Shown here piece after piece: positions 1-7,943 of a stretch of DNA of 64,000 nucleotides; within the stretch, counting starts at the first letter, position 1, and each line of letters begins with the position of its first letter. Both the position numbers and the translations under genes were made by a program. Source of the DNA: Massilia pinisoli (GTDB lineage Bacteria; Pseudomonadota; Gammaproteobacteria; Burkholderiales; Burkholderiaceae_D). The stretch lies in contig NZ_JANUGW010000027.1 of NCBI RefSeq assembly GCF_024753285.1, positions 1 through 64,000 on the forward strand, in the 5' to 3' direction. A model generated the notes under the pieces. The model was not told the origin of the DNA. It saw only the letters and a list, made by a program, of their open reading frames with translations, and did no database searches.

Positions 1-96
1 AAAAAAATTGCAGTATGGAAGCTGGGTATGCGCCGGACAGGGCGCAGGAGACGCGGCCGCCAAGGCGGCAGCCGGTACGGGACGCAGAAAAAACGC

Positions 97-543
97 TTAT
101 TTCTGCTGCTGGTGATTCATGCGCACGAGCATGCGGATGAATTCGCGGGCCAGCTGCTTGTGGTGCTCGTCCAGGCGCTGCAGGTCGGCGATCAGCTTGA
201 CGTCGGCCGATTCGAAGCGGGTGCTGCCATCGACGCTGTCGCCGTTGCCGGCGGCATTTTCCGAACCGCCGAAGCGCAGCCAGTCGGCCGGCACGCCCAG
301 CCATTGCGCGATCATGCGCAGTTTTTCCTGCGTCGGAATCGCTTCTCCGACCAGCCATTTACGCGCCGCGTGGACGGTGATGGGACGGCCTTCGAAGCGA
401 ATGTTAAATTCGCGCGCGAGACGGGTCGGGCTGTCCGGGGAATAATGGGCGTTCTTCAGGGCTTGCTGCAGGCGCTCGCTGAAGCTCTCCCGTTCGTTTG
501 TCGAATTCATGGGTGGCACTAAGGGTTCATGCAAAGCCGTCAT
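97..543 (-). CDS. XRE-family helix-turn-helix regulator
   Basis: Probable DNA-binding transcriptional regulator of 148 residues. Residues about 21-90 form a Cro/C1-like helix-turn-helix fold: a helix beginning FSERLQQAL, a recognition segment around TVHAARKWLVGEAIPT, and a closing helix ending LGVPADWLRFG. The rest is a polar linker and a basic helical tail that may mediate dimerisation. I chose the ATG at 543 because GGAG lies 8 bases upstream; the ATG at 510 has no such site and the longer frame to 618 runs into AT-rich promoter-like DNA. It stands alone in the window, so its targets are unknown. The family call is firm; the function is not. Confidence 0.8.
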   Translation of the reverse strand: MTALHEPLVPPMNSTNERESFSERLQQALKNAHYSPDSPTRLAREFNIRFEGRPITVHAARKWLVGEAIPTQEKLRMIAQWLGVPADWLRFGGSENAAGNGDSVDGSTRFESADVKLIADLQRLDEHHKQLAREFIRMLVRMNHQQQK

Positions 544-846
544 TAGGTCGCTCCGTTGACCAGACCGTCTGTGACGGCAGGAGAGGCTGTTAGTAACAAA
601 TAAGTGAGTATTGACCAATTCTCACAGTGCTGTCCAGCAATTCCCAATGATTTCCGCGCACCATGAGCGATGTGTGAAAAATATCCTACAGGAAAAAGAA
701 AACGTTTGCCCACACAATTCCCGTGAAGAAAGGTAACAAACATTCCTCCAGGCATCGAAAATGATGCCAACAGTCAACAAAATTACGGGAACAGTCACTA
801 GTATGTCGCGATTTCTGCGACATGCAGGACGCGTAAATATGTTGTT
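544..846. other. Intergenic region with no recognised gene
   Basis: This 303-base gap separates the XRE regulator (leftward) from the 3' end of the MBL hydrolase gene. It is visibly richer in A and T than the flanking genes and probably carries the promoter of the XRE gene. The short open frames in it lack codon bias and family resemblance. I see no RNA gene or convincing terminator. Confidence 0.5.
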
Positions 847-1899
847 TTACGTCAACTTAAACCGCACGATACCGTCGCCGCCGGTTACACGCACGAGACT
901 ACCGTCGTACCAAAGATAATGGAGGTGGGCGAGGGCCTCGCCGATCGCGAAACTGAGCTGGTGCGCGTCGAGTTGTCGCTTGAACATCAACGGAACGATA
1001 TCCACGGCCGACTTCGGTTCGACACAAACGGCGCGCACCTCGTCCAGCCGCGCCGCGTGATGGCCACGCAATTGGGCGATCCGCGTGTGCAGGCCGCGGA
1101 ACGGTTTGCCGTGTGCGGGCAGGACGAGCGTGTCGTCGGGCAGACCGGCGAATTTGGCGAGCGAATCCAGATACAACTGCAGCGGATTGCCGTCCGGTTC
1201 GACGGCGAACACGGACACATTGGTCGAAATGCGCGGCAACACCATGTCGCCGGAGATCAGGATCCGGTGCTGCTCGTCATACAGCGACACGTGTTCCGGC
1301 GAATGGCCGAACCCCGTGATCACGCGCCAGGTGCGCGCACCGACGGCGACGCGCTGGCCGTCCTGCAACCGGGTGTACGCGGGCGACACGGCCGGCACGA
1401 GCGACGGGTAGTAATTCTTGCGGCTTCGCATCTGCTCGAGCATGCCCGCATCGACGAGGCCGTGGCGCTGGAAATGGGGGATCGCCGACGGGCCGTCGAC
1501 GCCGGGCAGCGCGGCGGCCATCATGCGCGCGAAGCCGAACTCGCCCGTGCTCGTCCAGAACGGCGCGCCGAACCGGTCGCACAGCCAGCCGGACAAACCC
1601 ACGTGATCCGGATGGCAATGGGTCGCGAACACGCGCAACAGCGGCTTGCCCTCCATCGCGCCCACGAACAATTGCTCCCAGGCGGCGCGCGTCGGGTCCG
1701 TCCCGGCGCCACAGTCGACGAGGGACCAGCCGCGCCGCGCGCCGTCGACATCGTCCAGCAGCCACAGGTTGATGTGGTCGAGCGCGAACGGCAGCGGCAT
1801 GCGCAGCCAGTGCAGACCGGGGGCCACCTCCGTCACGGTGCCCGGCGGCGGGATGAGGTCGCCGAACGGATAGCCGAGCTGGGATTCGAGAGGGTTCAT
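847..1899 (-). CDS. MBL-fold metallo-hydrolase
   Basis: Metallo-beta-lactamase-fold hydrolase of 350 residues. The zinc-binding motif HxHxDH is seen as THCHPDH (H94, H96, D98, H99). Further family landmarks are GHSPEH, an SGD segment and a late AHGKPF histidine. The substrate is unknown; relatives include glyoxalase II-like thioesterases and lactonases. I start at the ATG at 1899 (MNPLES); a longer frame to 1950 adds residues unlike the family. It is divergent from liuR, with a LiuR-type operator in the shared intergenic region, so it is probably a member of the LiuR regulon and may act on a CoA thioester or related product of leucine breakdown. That role is inference. Confidence 0.85.
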   Translation of the reverse strand: MNPLESQLGYPFGDLIPPPGTVTEVAPGLHWLRMPLPFALDHINLWLLDDVDGARRGWSLVDCGAGTDPTRAAWEQLFVGAMEGKPLLRVFATHCHPDHVGLSGWLCDRFGAPFWTSTGEFGFARMMAAALPGVDGPSAIPHFQRHGLVDAGMLEQMRSRKNYYPSLVPAVSPAYTRLQDGQRVAVGARTWRVITGFGHSPEHVSLYDEQHRILISGDMVLPRISTNVSVFAVEPDGNPLQLYLDSLAKFAGLPDDTLVLPAHGKPFRGLHTRIAQLRGHHAARLDEVRAVCVEPKSAVDIVPLMFKRQLDAHQLSFAIGEALAHLHYLWYDGSLVRVTGGDGIVRFKLT

Positions 1900-1955
1900 G
1901 CGGGTCAACTTTCGTGTCGATACGGGGCGTAGCGCGTTACAATGCCGCAAACGCT

Positions 1956-1971
1956 TTGACGTAAACGTAAA
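1956..1971 (-). promoter_or_regulatory. LiuR-type operator between MBL gene and liuR
   Basis: Read on the minus strand this 16-mer is TTTACGTTTACGTCAA, identical to bases 52640-52655 on the plus strand upstream of liuB. It lies in the 128-base divergent region between the MBL gene and liuR, which fits autoregulation of liuR and control of the MBL gene. One half-site (ACGTT) is intact and the other is degenerate here. Confidence 0.65.
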
Positions 1972-2027
1972 CGGAAGGCGCAGGCTGTGATTCTAAGCGA
2001 TTCCAGACTTCGCCACTTCAGGACACC

Positions 2028-2453
2028 ATGGCCACGACCTACACCATCGCCGAACTGGCACGCGAATTCGACATCACCGCCCGCGCCATCCGCTTCTACG
2101 AAGACCAGGGGCTGCTCAGCCCGAAACGCGAGGGCCAGGGCGGCCGCAATCGCGTCTACACGCCGCGCGACCGCACCCGCCTGAAACTGACCTTGCGCGG
2201 CAAGCGCCTGGGTCTCACCTTGTCGGAAATCAAAAGCATCATCGACATGTACGAGACCCCGAAGGACACGGTCGCCCAGATCAACCGCTTCCTGGGCGTG
2301 CTGGCGCACCAGCGCGAGACGCTGGAACAGCAGCGGGCCGATATCGAGATGTCGCTGGCAGAAATTTCCGTGCATGAAGAAGAGTGCCGGCGCCTGCTGG
2401 GCGAGGCGGGCGTCGCCGACGAGCAACTGGCCGGCGAAAAGGACGCCGCCTGA
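2028..2453 (+). CDS. liuR: MerR-family regulator LiuR
   Basis: MerR-family transcriptional regulator of 141 residues. The N-terminal winged helix starts with YTIAELAREFDITARAIRFY, the standard MerR recognition helix pattern, followed by the family's R-x-Y wing (NRVYTPRD) and a long C-terminal coiled coil (about residues 80-130). It has no metal-binding cysteine cluster, which sets it apart from MerR/CueR and fits LiuR, the known proteobacterial regulator of leucine/isovalerate (liu) genes. It lies directly upstream of liuA with an inverted-repeat operator between them and another operator upstream of itself. The effector is probably a pathway CoA thioester (inference). Confidence 0.85.
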   Translation: MATTYTIAELAREFDITARAIRFYEDQGLLSPKREGQGGRNRVYTPRDRTRLKLTLRGKRLGLTLSEIKSIIDMYETPKDTVAQINRFLGVLAHQRETLEQQRADIEMSLAEISVHEEECRRLLGEAGVADEQLAGEKDAA

Positions 2454-2472
2454 CGGCATCGTCCCCGCTTAC

Positions 2473-2493
2473 TTGACGTTTACGTTAACGTCA
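2473..2493 (+). promoter_or_regulatory. LiuR operator upstream of liuA
   Basis: Inverted repeat TGACGTT (2474-2480) and AACGTCA (2487-2493) around a 6-base centre TACGTT. The geometry and centre match the site at 52635-52666 upstream of liuB. It lies 60 bases before the liuA start, in position to overlap the promoter; MerR-type repressors or activators usually bind such spaced palindromes. Confidence 0.7.
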
Positions 2494-2552
2494 CTCCGCG
2501 CTATCATGCAGGCTGGCCTACCCGCCATCACCTAGACGAGAACGAGGACGAC

Positions 2553-3737
2553 ATGCTGCATCTCCCTGGCTTGACCTTTGACCACGGCGAAGACATCGCC
2601 GCGCTGCGCGAAGCTGTACAACAGTTCGCCGCCAGCGAAATCGCCCCCCGTGCTGCCGAGATCGACCGCACCGACCAGTTTCCGATGGACCTGTGGAAAA
2701 AGATGGGCGAACTGGGCCTGCTGGGCATCACGGTCGGCGAGGAATACGGCGGCGCCAACATGGGGTATCTGGCGCACATCGTCGCCATGGAAGAGATTTC
2801 GCGCGCGTCGGCGTCCGTCGGCCTGTCGTACGGCGCCCACTCGAACCTGTGCGTCAACCAGATCAAGCGCAACGGCACCGAAGAACAGAAACGCAAATAC
2901 CTGCCGAAGCTGATCTCGGGCGAGCACGTCGGCGCCCTGGCCATGTCGGAGCCGAACGCGGGTTCCGACGTCGTCAGCATGAAGCTGCGCGCCGACCTGA
3001 AGGGCGACCGCTACGTGCTGAACGGCACCAAGATGTGGATCACGAACGGCCCGGATGCCGACACGCTCGTCGTCTACGCCAAGACCGACATCGAGGCCGG
3101 CCCACGCGGCATGACCGCGTTCCTCATCGAAAAAGGCTTTAAAGGATTCTCGATCGCACAGAAGCTCGATAAGCTCGGCATGCGAGGTTCACATACAGGC
3201 GAGCTCGTGTTCCAGGATTGCGAAGTCCCGGTGGAAAACGTGCTGGGCGGCGTGGGCAAGGGTGTCAACGTGCTGATGTCGGGCCTGGATTTCGAGCGCA
3301 CCGTGCTGTCCGGAGGCCCGCTGGGCATCATGTCGGCCTGCATGGATGCCGTCGTGCCGTATATCCACGAGCGCAAGCAATTTGGCCAGGCAATTGGTGA
3401 GTTCCAACTGATGCAGGGCAAGATCGCCGACATGTATTCGACGATGATGGCATGCCGCGCGTATGTGTACGCTGTCGGCCAGGCCTGCGACCGCGCATTG
3501 AACCCCGAGCAGGTGCGCGCCCTGCGCAAGGACGCGGCCGGTGCCATCCTGTACAGCGCGGAAAAGGCGACGTGGATGGCCGGCGAGGCGATCCAGACGC
3601 TGGGCGGCAACGGCTATATCAACGAATACCCGGTGGGCCGCCTGTGGCGCGACGCCAAGCTGTACGAGATCGGCGCGGGCACGAGCGAGATCCGCCGCAT
3701 GCTGATCGGGCGCGAGCTGTTCGGCGAGACGATGTAG
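2553..3737 (+). CDS. liuA: Isovaleryl-CoA dehydrogenase
   Basis: FAD flavoprotein (394 residues) oxidising isovaleryl-CoA to 3-methylcrotonyl-CoA in leucine degradation. It shows the acyl-CoA dehydrogenase signatures: AMSEPNAGSD near residue 131, LNGTKMWITNG near 157 and the C-terminal QTLGGNGY. The catalytic base expected for the isovaleryl subfamily is in the segment GLDFERTVLSGG (E248); most straight-chain acyl-CoA dehydrogenases instead have it near the C-terminus. Here that C-terminal segment reads YEIGAGTSEI, with G rather than E before the TSEI element, which supports the subfamily call. It follows liuR and its operator. The carboxylase genes liuB and liuD that use its product lie 50 kb away. 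Confidence 0.93.
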   Translation: MLHLPGLTFDHGEDIAALREAVQQFAASEIAPRAAEIDRTDQFPMDLWKKMGELGLLGITVGEEYGGANMGYLAHIVAMEEISRASASVGLSYGAHSNLCVNQIKRNGTEEQKRKYLPKLISGEHVGALAMSEPNAGSDVVSMKLRADLKGDRYVLNGTKMWITNGPDADTLVVYAKTDIEAGPRGMTAFLIEKGFKGFSIAQKLDKLGMRGSHTGELVFQDCEVPVENVLGGVGKGVNVLMSGLDFERTVLSGGPLGIMSACMDAVVPYIHERKQFGQAIGEFQLMQGKIADMYSTMMACRAYVYAVGQACDRALNPEQVRALRKDAAGAILYSAEKATWMAGEAIQTLGGNGYINEYPVGRLWRDAKLYEIGAGTSEIRRMLIGRELFGETM

Positions 3738-3823
3738 GTTTGTGGAGAGAGGGGAGACGCGGGCGAACAAGAAGATCGGTTGTAAAACCGGCACAGACAA
3801 CACTCCACGCCGCCCGCTTTAAG

Positions 3824-3949
3824 AACGTCATTCCCGCAACGGCGGGGCTTCATGCCAGGTCTTCGGCCACGCAACTGCCGCGTTGCCGCGAGCCGCATGA
3901 AGCATAACGTGCCGGGGGGCTCGCCTCCCGCTCGCGCGGGGATGACGTT
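3824..3949. repeat. Palindromic intergenic element (REP/MITE-like)
   Basis: A 126-base element in the gap between liuA and aceK. Its ends are inverted copies: AACGTCATTCCCGC at 3824-3837 and, with one mismatch, its complement at 3936-3949. An inner pair GCTTCATGC / GCATGAAGC adds a second stem. Ends with a GTCATTCCCGC core resemble dispersed palindromic elements common in proteobacterial intergenic DNA. It contains no open frame. Confidence 0.6.
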
Positions 3950-4018
3950 TCTTACGCCGTGTTGCATATCGTTCCCCGCTACAATGACCGCTGCCCCGTC
4001 CACCGCGCGAGACGCCCG

Positions 4019-5848
4019 ATGACCCAGGCCACCTTTCCCAAGCTGCTGTCGTCGCAAATCGCCTTCGACATCGCCCGCACCATCCTGGACGGCTTCGACC
4101 GCCACTACACGCTGTTCCGCCAGGCCAGCAAGACGGCCAAGACCTATTTCGAGCGCGCCGACTGGATGACGGCCCAGCAGGCCGCACGCAAGCGCATCGA
4201 CTTCTACGACAAGCGCGTGCAGGAATGCGTGCGCGCGCTGGAAGACGAGTACGCCCCCGAAGACCTCGACGACGACACGTGGCGCGAAACGAAGCTCCAT
4301 TACATCGGCTTGCTGACGGACCACAAGCGCCCGGAACTGGCGGAAAGCTTCTTCAATTCCGTCTGCTGCCACATCCTGCACCGCAGTTACTACCGCAACG
4401 ATTTCATCTTCGTGCGCCCGGCCGTGTCGACGGAATACATCGAGACGGACGAGCCGGCGCCCACGTACCGCGTCTACTACCCGGCGGCGGACGGCCTGCG
4501 CTTCGCGCTGCGGCGCATGGTCACGAACTTCCAGCTCGACTGCCCGTTCGCCAACCTCGACCGCGACATCGCGCTCGTCGAAGCGCGCATGGCCGAGCAC
4601 TTCGGCCTGCACGAACGCGAGCCGAACCAACAGTTGCACGTGCTGTCGAGCCTGTTCTTCCGGAACAAGGCCGCGTACATCGTCGGCCGCGCCATCAACG
4701 GCGCGCGCGAGCATCCGTTCGTCGTGCCGATCCTGCACGACCGCGCCGGCCGGCTCGTGCTGGACGCCGTGCTCACCGATCCGGAGCAGGTGGTGCTGCT
4801 GTTCTCGTTCACGCGCGCCTACTTCATGGTCGACATGGAAGTGCCGTCGGCCTTCGTGCAATTCCTGCGCAGCCTGATGCCGAAGAAGCCGCGCAGCGAG
4901 ATCTACACGGTGCTCGGCCTGCAAAAACAGGGCAAGACGCTGTTCTACCGCGACTTCCTGCAGCACCTGCAGCACAGCTCCGATTCTTTCCGCAGCGCGC
5001 CCGGCATCCGCGGTCTCGTGATGCTCGTGTTCGAACTGCCCTCCTTTCCATACGTGTTCAAGGTGATCAAGGATTTCTATCCGGCGCCGAAAGAAACGAC
5101 GCGTGCGCGCATCAAGGAAAAATACCTGCTCGTGAAACACCACGACCGCGTGGGCCGCATGGCGGACACGCTCGAATACTCGGACGTGGCGTTCCCGCTG
5201 TCCCGCTTCGACGAGGAACTGCTGGCCGAACTGCGCCGGTTCGCGCCTTCGCTCGTCGAGATCGAAGGCGACCGCATCATCATCAAGCACCTGTACATCG
5301 AGCGCCGCATGGTGCCGCTGAATATCTTCCTGGACGATGCGCAGCGCAGCGGCAACGACGACCGCATCGAGCACGCGGTCTTCGAATACGGCAACGCGAT
5401 CCGCGACCTCGTCGCCGCGAATATTTTTCCAGGCGATATGCTGTACAAAAATTTCGGCGTGACCCGACATGGCCGCGTCGTGTTCTACGACTACGACGAG
5501 ATCGAGTACCTCACCGACTGCAACTTCCGCGACATCCCGCAGCCCCGCAATGAGGAAGACGAGATGGCCGCCGAGCCGTGGTACCCCATCGGCAGGCACG
5601 ACGTCTTTCCGGAACAGTTCGCGCGCTTCCTGCTCGGCCATCCAAAGATACGCGCGGCGTTCATGAAACACCATGCCGCACTATTGACGCGCGTCTGGTG
5701 GCAATCGCACAAAGACCGCATCCTGGCGGGCGAAGTCGAGGACATTTTTCCGTATCCGCAGCACATCCGGTTCCATCACACGGACCCATCGAGCCCGGCG
5801 TTACCCACGCCGCAATCCCATTACTTGGAGACCTTACACAATGAATGA
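4019..5848 (+). CDS. aceK: Isocitrate dehydrogenase kinase/phosphatase
   Basis: Bifunctional enzyme (609 residues) that phosphorylates and dephosphorylates isocitrate dehydrogenase, switching carbon between the TCA cycle and the glyoxylate bypass. The full family length is present, with the N-terminal regulatory half, the segment VFELPSFPYVFKVIKD that binds nucleotide, and the conserved C-terminal FYDYDEIEYLTDCNFR and EPWYPIGRHDVFPEQF motifs. I start at the ATG at 4019 (MTQATFPKLL); the upstream extension is not family-like. It sits between liuA and a thiolase and overlaps the thiolase by 8 bases, so it is probably co-transcribed with acetyl-CoA-producing catabolic genes rather than with aceA/aceB. 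Confidence 0.95.
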   Translation: MTQATFPKLLSSQIAFDIARTILDGFDRHYTLFRQASKTAKTYFERADWMTAQQAARKRIDFYDKRVQECVRALEDEYAPEDLDDDTWRETKLHYIGLLTDHKRPELAESFFNSVCCHILHRSYYRNDFIFVRPAVSTEYIETDEPAPTYRVYYPAADGLRFALRRMVTNFQLDCPFANLDRDIALVEARMAEHFGLHEREPNQQLHVLSSLFFRNKAAYIVGRAINGAREHPFVVPILHDRAGRLVLDAVLTDPEQVVLLFSFTRAYFMVDMEVPSAFVQFLRSLMPKKPRSEIYTVLGLQKQGKTLFYRDFLQHLQHSSDSFRSAPGIRGLVMLVFELPSFPYVFKVIKDFYPAPKETTRARIKEKYLLVKHHDRVGRMADTLEYSDVAFPLSRFDEELLAELRRFAPSLVEIEGDRIIIKHLYIERRMVPLNIFLDDAQRSGNDDRIEHAVFEYGNAIRDLVAANIFPGDMLYKNFGVTRHGRVVFYDYDEIEYLTDCNFRDIPQPRNEEDEMAAEPWYPIGRHDVFPEQFARFLLGHPKIRAAFMKHHAALLTRVWWQSHKDRILAGEVEDIFPYPQHIRFHHTDPSSPALPTPQSHYLETLHNE

Positions 5849-7040
5849 TCCTATCGTTATCGTCGGCGCCGCACGCACCCCGATGGGCGCCTTCCAGGGC
5901 GACTTTTCCTCGAAGTCCGCGAGCGACCTGGGCGCCGTGGCGATCAAGGCGGCCGTCGAGCGCGCCGGCGTCGACGCGAGCCTCGTCGAGCACGTCTACT
6001 TCGGCAACTGCCTGATGGCGGGCCAGGGCCAGGCCCCGGCGCGCCAGGCGCTGATCAAGGCGGGCCTGCCGATGTCGACGGGTGCCGTCACCCTGTCGAA
6101 AATGTGCGGCTCCGCGATGCAGGCCGCGATCTTCGCGCACGACGTGCTCAAGGCCGGCAGCGCCGACGTCGTCGTCGCGGGCGGCATGGAATCGATGACC
6201 AACGCGCCGTACCTGATCCCGAAGGCGCGCGGCGGCTACCGCATCGGCCACGCGCCGATGTTCGACCACATGATGCTGGACGGCCTGGAAGACGCGTACT
6301 CGCGCAACGAGAAGACGGGCGAAGGCCGCTCGATGGGCACGTTCGCCGAGGAGTGCGTGGCCAAGTACGGCTTCTCGCGCGAGCAGCTGGACGCGTTCGC
6401 GATCGAATCCGTCAAGCGCGCGCAGCAGGCCACGGAATCCGGCGACTTCCAGTGGGAGATCGCACCGGTGACCGTCGCGAACCGCCTGGGCGAGACCGTC
6501 ATCGAGAAGGACGAAGGCCCCGTCAAGGCCAAGGTCGACAAGATCCCCACGCTGCGCCCCGCGTTCAAGAAGGACGGCACCATCACGGCCGCCTCGTCGT
6601 CGTCGATCAACGACGGCGCCGCCGCGCTCGTCATGATGCGCGAATCGACGGCGAAGGAACTGGGCGTCACGCCGCTCGCGCGCATCGTTGCGCACACGAC
6701 GCACGCGCAGGAGCCGGACCAGTTCTCGACCGCGCCCATCGGTTCGCTGCAAAAACTGTTCAAGAAGACCGGCTGGTCGCCGAAGGACGTCGACCTCTTC
6801 GAGATCAACGAAGCCTTCGCCGCCGTGCCGATGGCCGCGATGCACGAGCTGGACATCCCGCATTCGAAGGTCAACGTCCACGGCGGCGCGTGCGCGCTGG
6901 GCCACCCGATCGGCGCATCGGGGGCGCGCATCATCGTCACCTTGCTGGGCGCACTGAAGAAGACGGGCGGCAAGCGCGGCGTGGCGTCGCTGTGCATCGG
7001 TGGTGGCGAAGCGACCGCGATGGCGATCGAGATGGTGTGA
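5841..7040 (+). CDS. Acetyl-CoA C-acetyltransferase (thiolase)
   Basis: Thiolase of 399 residues that cleaves a 3-ketoacyl-CoA or condenses two acetyl-CoA. Catalytic residues seen: nucleophile C89 in KMCGSAM, H355 in ALGHPIGASG, and C385 in CIGGGEATA. The pattern fits acetoacetyl-CoA thiolases better than long-chain FadA, so it could finish leucine degradation by splitting acetoacetyl-CoA. Its start overlaps the end of aceK (translational coupling is likely). A second thiolase at 12794-13978 is a paralogue on the other strand. The exact substrate is inference. Confidence 0.9.
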   Translation: MNDPIVIVGAARTPMGAFQGDFSSKSASDLGAVAIKAAVERAGVDASLVEHVYFGNCLMAGQGQAPARQALIKAGLPMSTGAVTLSKMCGSAMQAAIFAHDVLKAGSADVVVAGGMESMTNAPYLIPKARGGYRIGHAPMFDHMMLDGLEDAYSRNEKTGEGRSMGTFAEECVAKYGFSREQLDAFAIESVKRAQQATESGDFQWEIAPVTVANRLGETVIEKDEGPVKAKVDKIPTLRPAFKKDGTITAASSSSINDGAAALVMMRESTAKELGVTPLARIVAHTTHAQEPDQFSTAPIGSLQKLFKKTGWSPKDVDLFEINEAFAAVPMAAMHELDIPHSKVNVHGGACALGHPIGASGARIIVTLLGALKKTGGKRGVASLCIGGGEATAMAIEMV

Positions 7041-7041
7041 T

Positions 7042-7177
7042 GGTAGGGTGGACGGCTTGGCCGTCCACGCGTTCGACACACGCATGCATGGATGCGACAA
7101 CGTTTATCCCGCGCTGGTTGAACGCGTGGACGTATGTAATCCAGGCCCCCGGCCTGGATTACCCCGTCCACCCTACC
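7042..7177. repeat. Dispersed palindromic repeat, copy 1
   Basis: A 136-base element bounded by GGTAGGGTGGACGG (7042-7055) and its exact complement CCGTCCACCCTACC (7164-7177). An inner stem CGTCCACGCGTT (7062-7073) / AACGCGTGGACG (7121-7132) nests inside. It lies between the thiolase stop and the SDR gene. The same ends occur at 59718-59829, and a half copy lies at 28496-28527. It has no coding capacity and may be a non-autonomous repeat that also acts as an RNA hairpin downstream of operons. Confidence 0.75.
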
Positions 7178-7243
7178 GGTCACGCGCCCCTCTTCAAAAC
7201 ACGGTAAGGTGACCACCTGTCATCGCTACTGAAGGAGAACCCC

Positions 7244-7912
7244 ATGCCCACAGCCCTCATCATCGGCGCCTCGCGCGGCATCGGCCACGAACTGGCCCGG
7301 CAATACCGCGCCGACGGCTGGCGCGTCATCGCCACCGCGCGCAAGGCGGCGGACTGCGACGCGCTGCGCCGGCTGGGTGCGGAAGCGCACCAGGTCGACG
7401 TCACCAACGCGGAATCGATCGGCGGCCTGGGCTGGAAACTGGACGACGAGAAGATCGACGCTGCGTGGCTCGTCGCGGGCGTGTACGGCCCCGACCACGC
7501 GGGCTTCCCGACCGAAAAGGAGTTCGACGACGTGATGCACACGAACGTGCTGGCCGCGATGCGTTTATTACCCATCGTCGCCCCGCTCGTCGCCGCCACG
7601 CGCGGCAAGGTCGCGGTGATCTCGTCGCGCATGGGTTCCATCGGCGCGCGCACGAGCAATCAGGGCTCGCTGTACCGCGCCAGCAAGGCCGCGCTGAATT
7701 CCGTGCTGGCCGACGCCGCGCTGACCTACGGCCCGCAAGGCGCGACATGCCTCACGTTCCATCCGGGCTGGGTGCAGACCGATATGGGCGGCGCCGGCGC
7801 CACGCTCACGGTCGAGCAAAGCGCGGCCGGGCTGCGCGCCACGCTGGCGCAAGCGGCACCCGCGCAGAACGGCGCCTTCCTCAATTACGACGGCACGACC
7901 ATCCCGTGGTGA
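7244..7912 (+). CDS. SDR-family oxidoreductase
   Basis: Short-chain dehydrogenase/reductase of 222 residues. The Rossmann nucleotide-binding motif appears as IGASRGIG near residues 7-14, and the catalytic YxxxK as YRASK preceded by a serine-rich strand (ISSRMGS). It is shorter than typical 250-residue SDRs and resembles the C-factor-like group. The substrate cannot be read from the sequence. AAGGAG lies 8 bases before the ATG. It lies 31 bases before an acyl-CoA dehydrogenase, suggesting one transcript with a role in acyl-chain catabolism. Confidence 0.85.
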   Translation: MPTALIIGASRGIGHELARQYRADGWRVIATARKAADCDALRRLGAEAHQVDVTNAESIGGLGWKLDDEKIDAAWLVAGVYGPDHAGFPTEKEFDDVMHTNVLAAMRLLPIVAPLVAATRGKVAVISSRMGSIGARTSNQGSLYRASKAALNSVLADAALTYGPQGATCLTFHPGWVQTDMGGAGATLTVEQSAAGLRATLAQAAPAQNGAFLNYDGTTIPW

Positions 7913-7943
7913 AGCCGTCCACGATAACAGACAACGAGACACG

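Noticed and set aside
543..770. 75-codon frame upstream of the XRE gene
   Set aside because: Overlaps the promoter region, lacks codon bias and any recognised domain.
844..861. LiuR-like sequence TTTTACGTCAACTTAAA at the MBL stop codon
   Set aside because: One mismatch to part of the motif, but it lies at the 3' end of the gene with no promoter nearby; probably chance or a relic.
3614..5674. 686-codon open frame antisense to aceK
   Set aside because: Arg/His/Val-rich mirror of a conserved gene in high-GC DNA; no family motif. Long antisense frames of this kind recur across the window (for example 5661-7100, 7881-9221, 20839-23253, 25708-26979, 55292-57103, 59797-61950).
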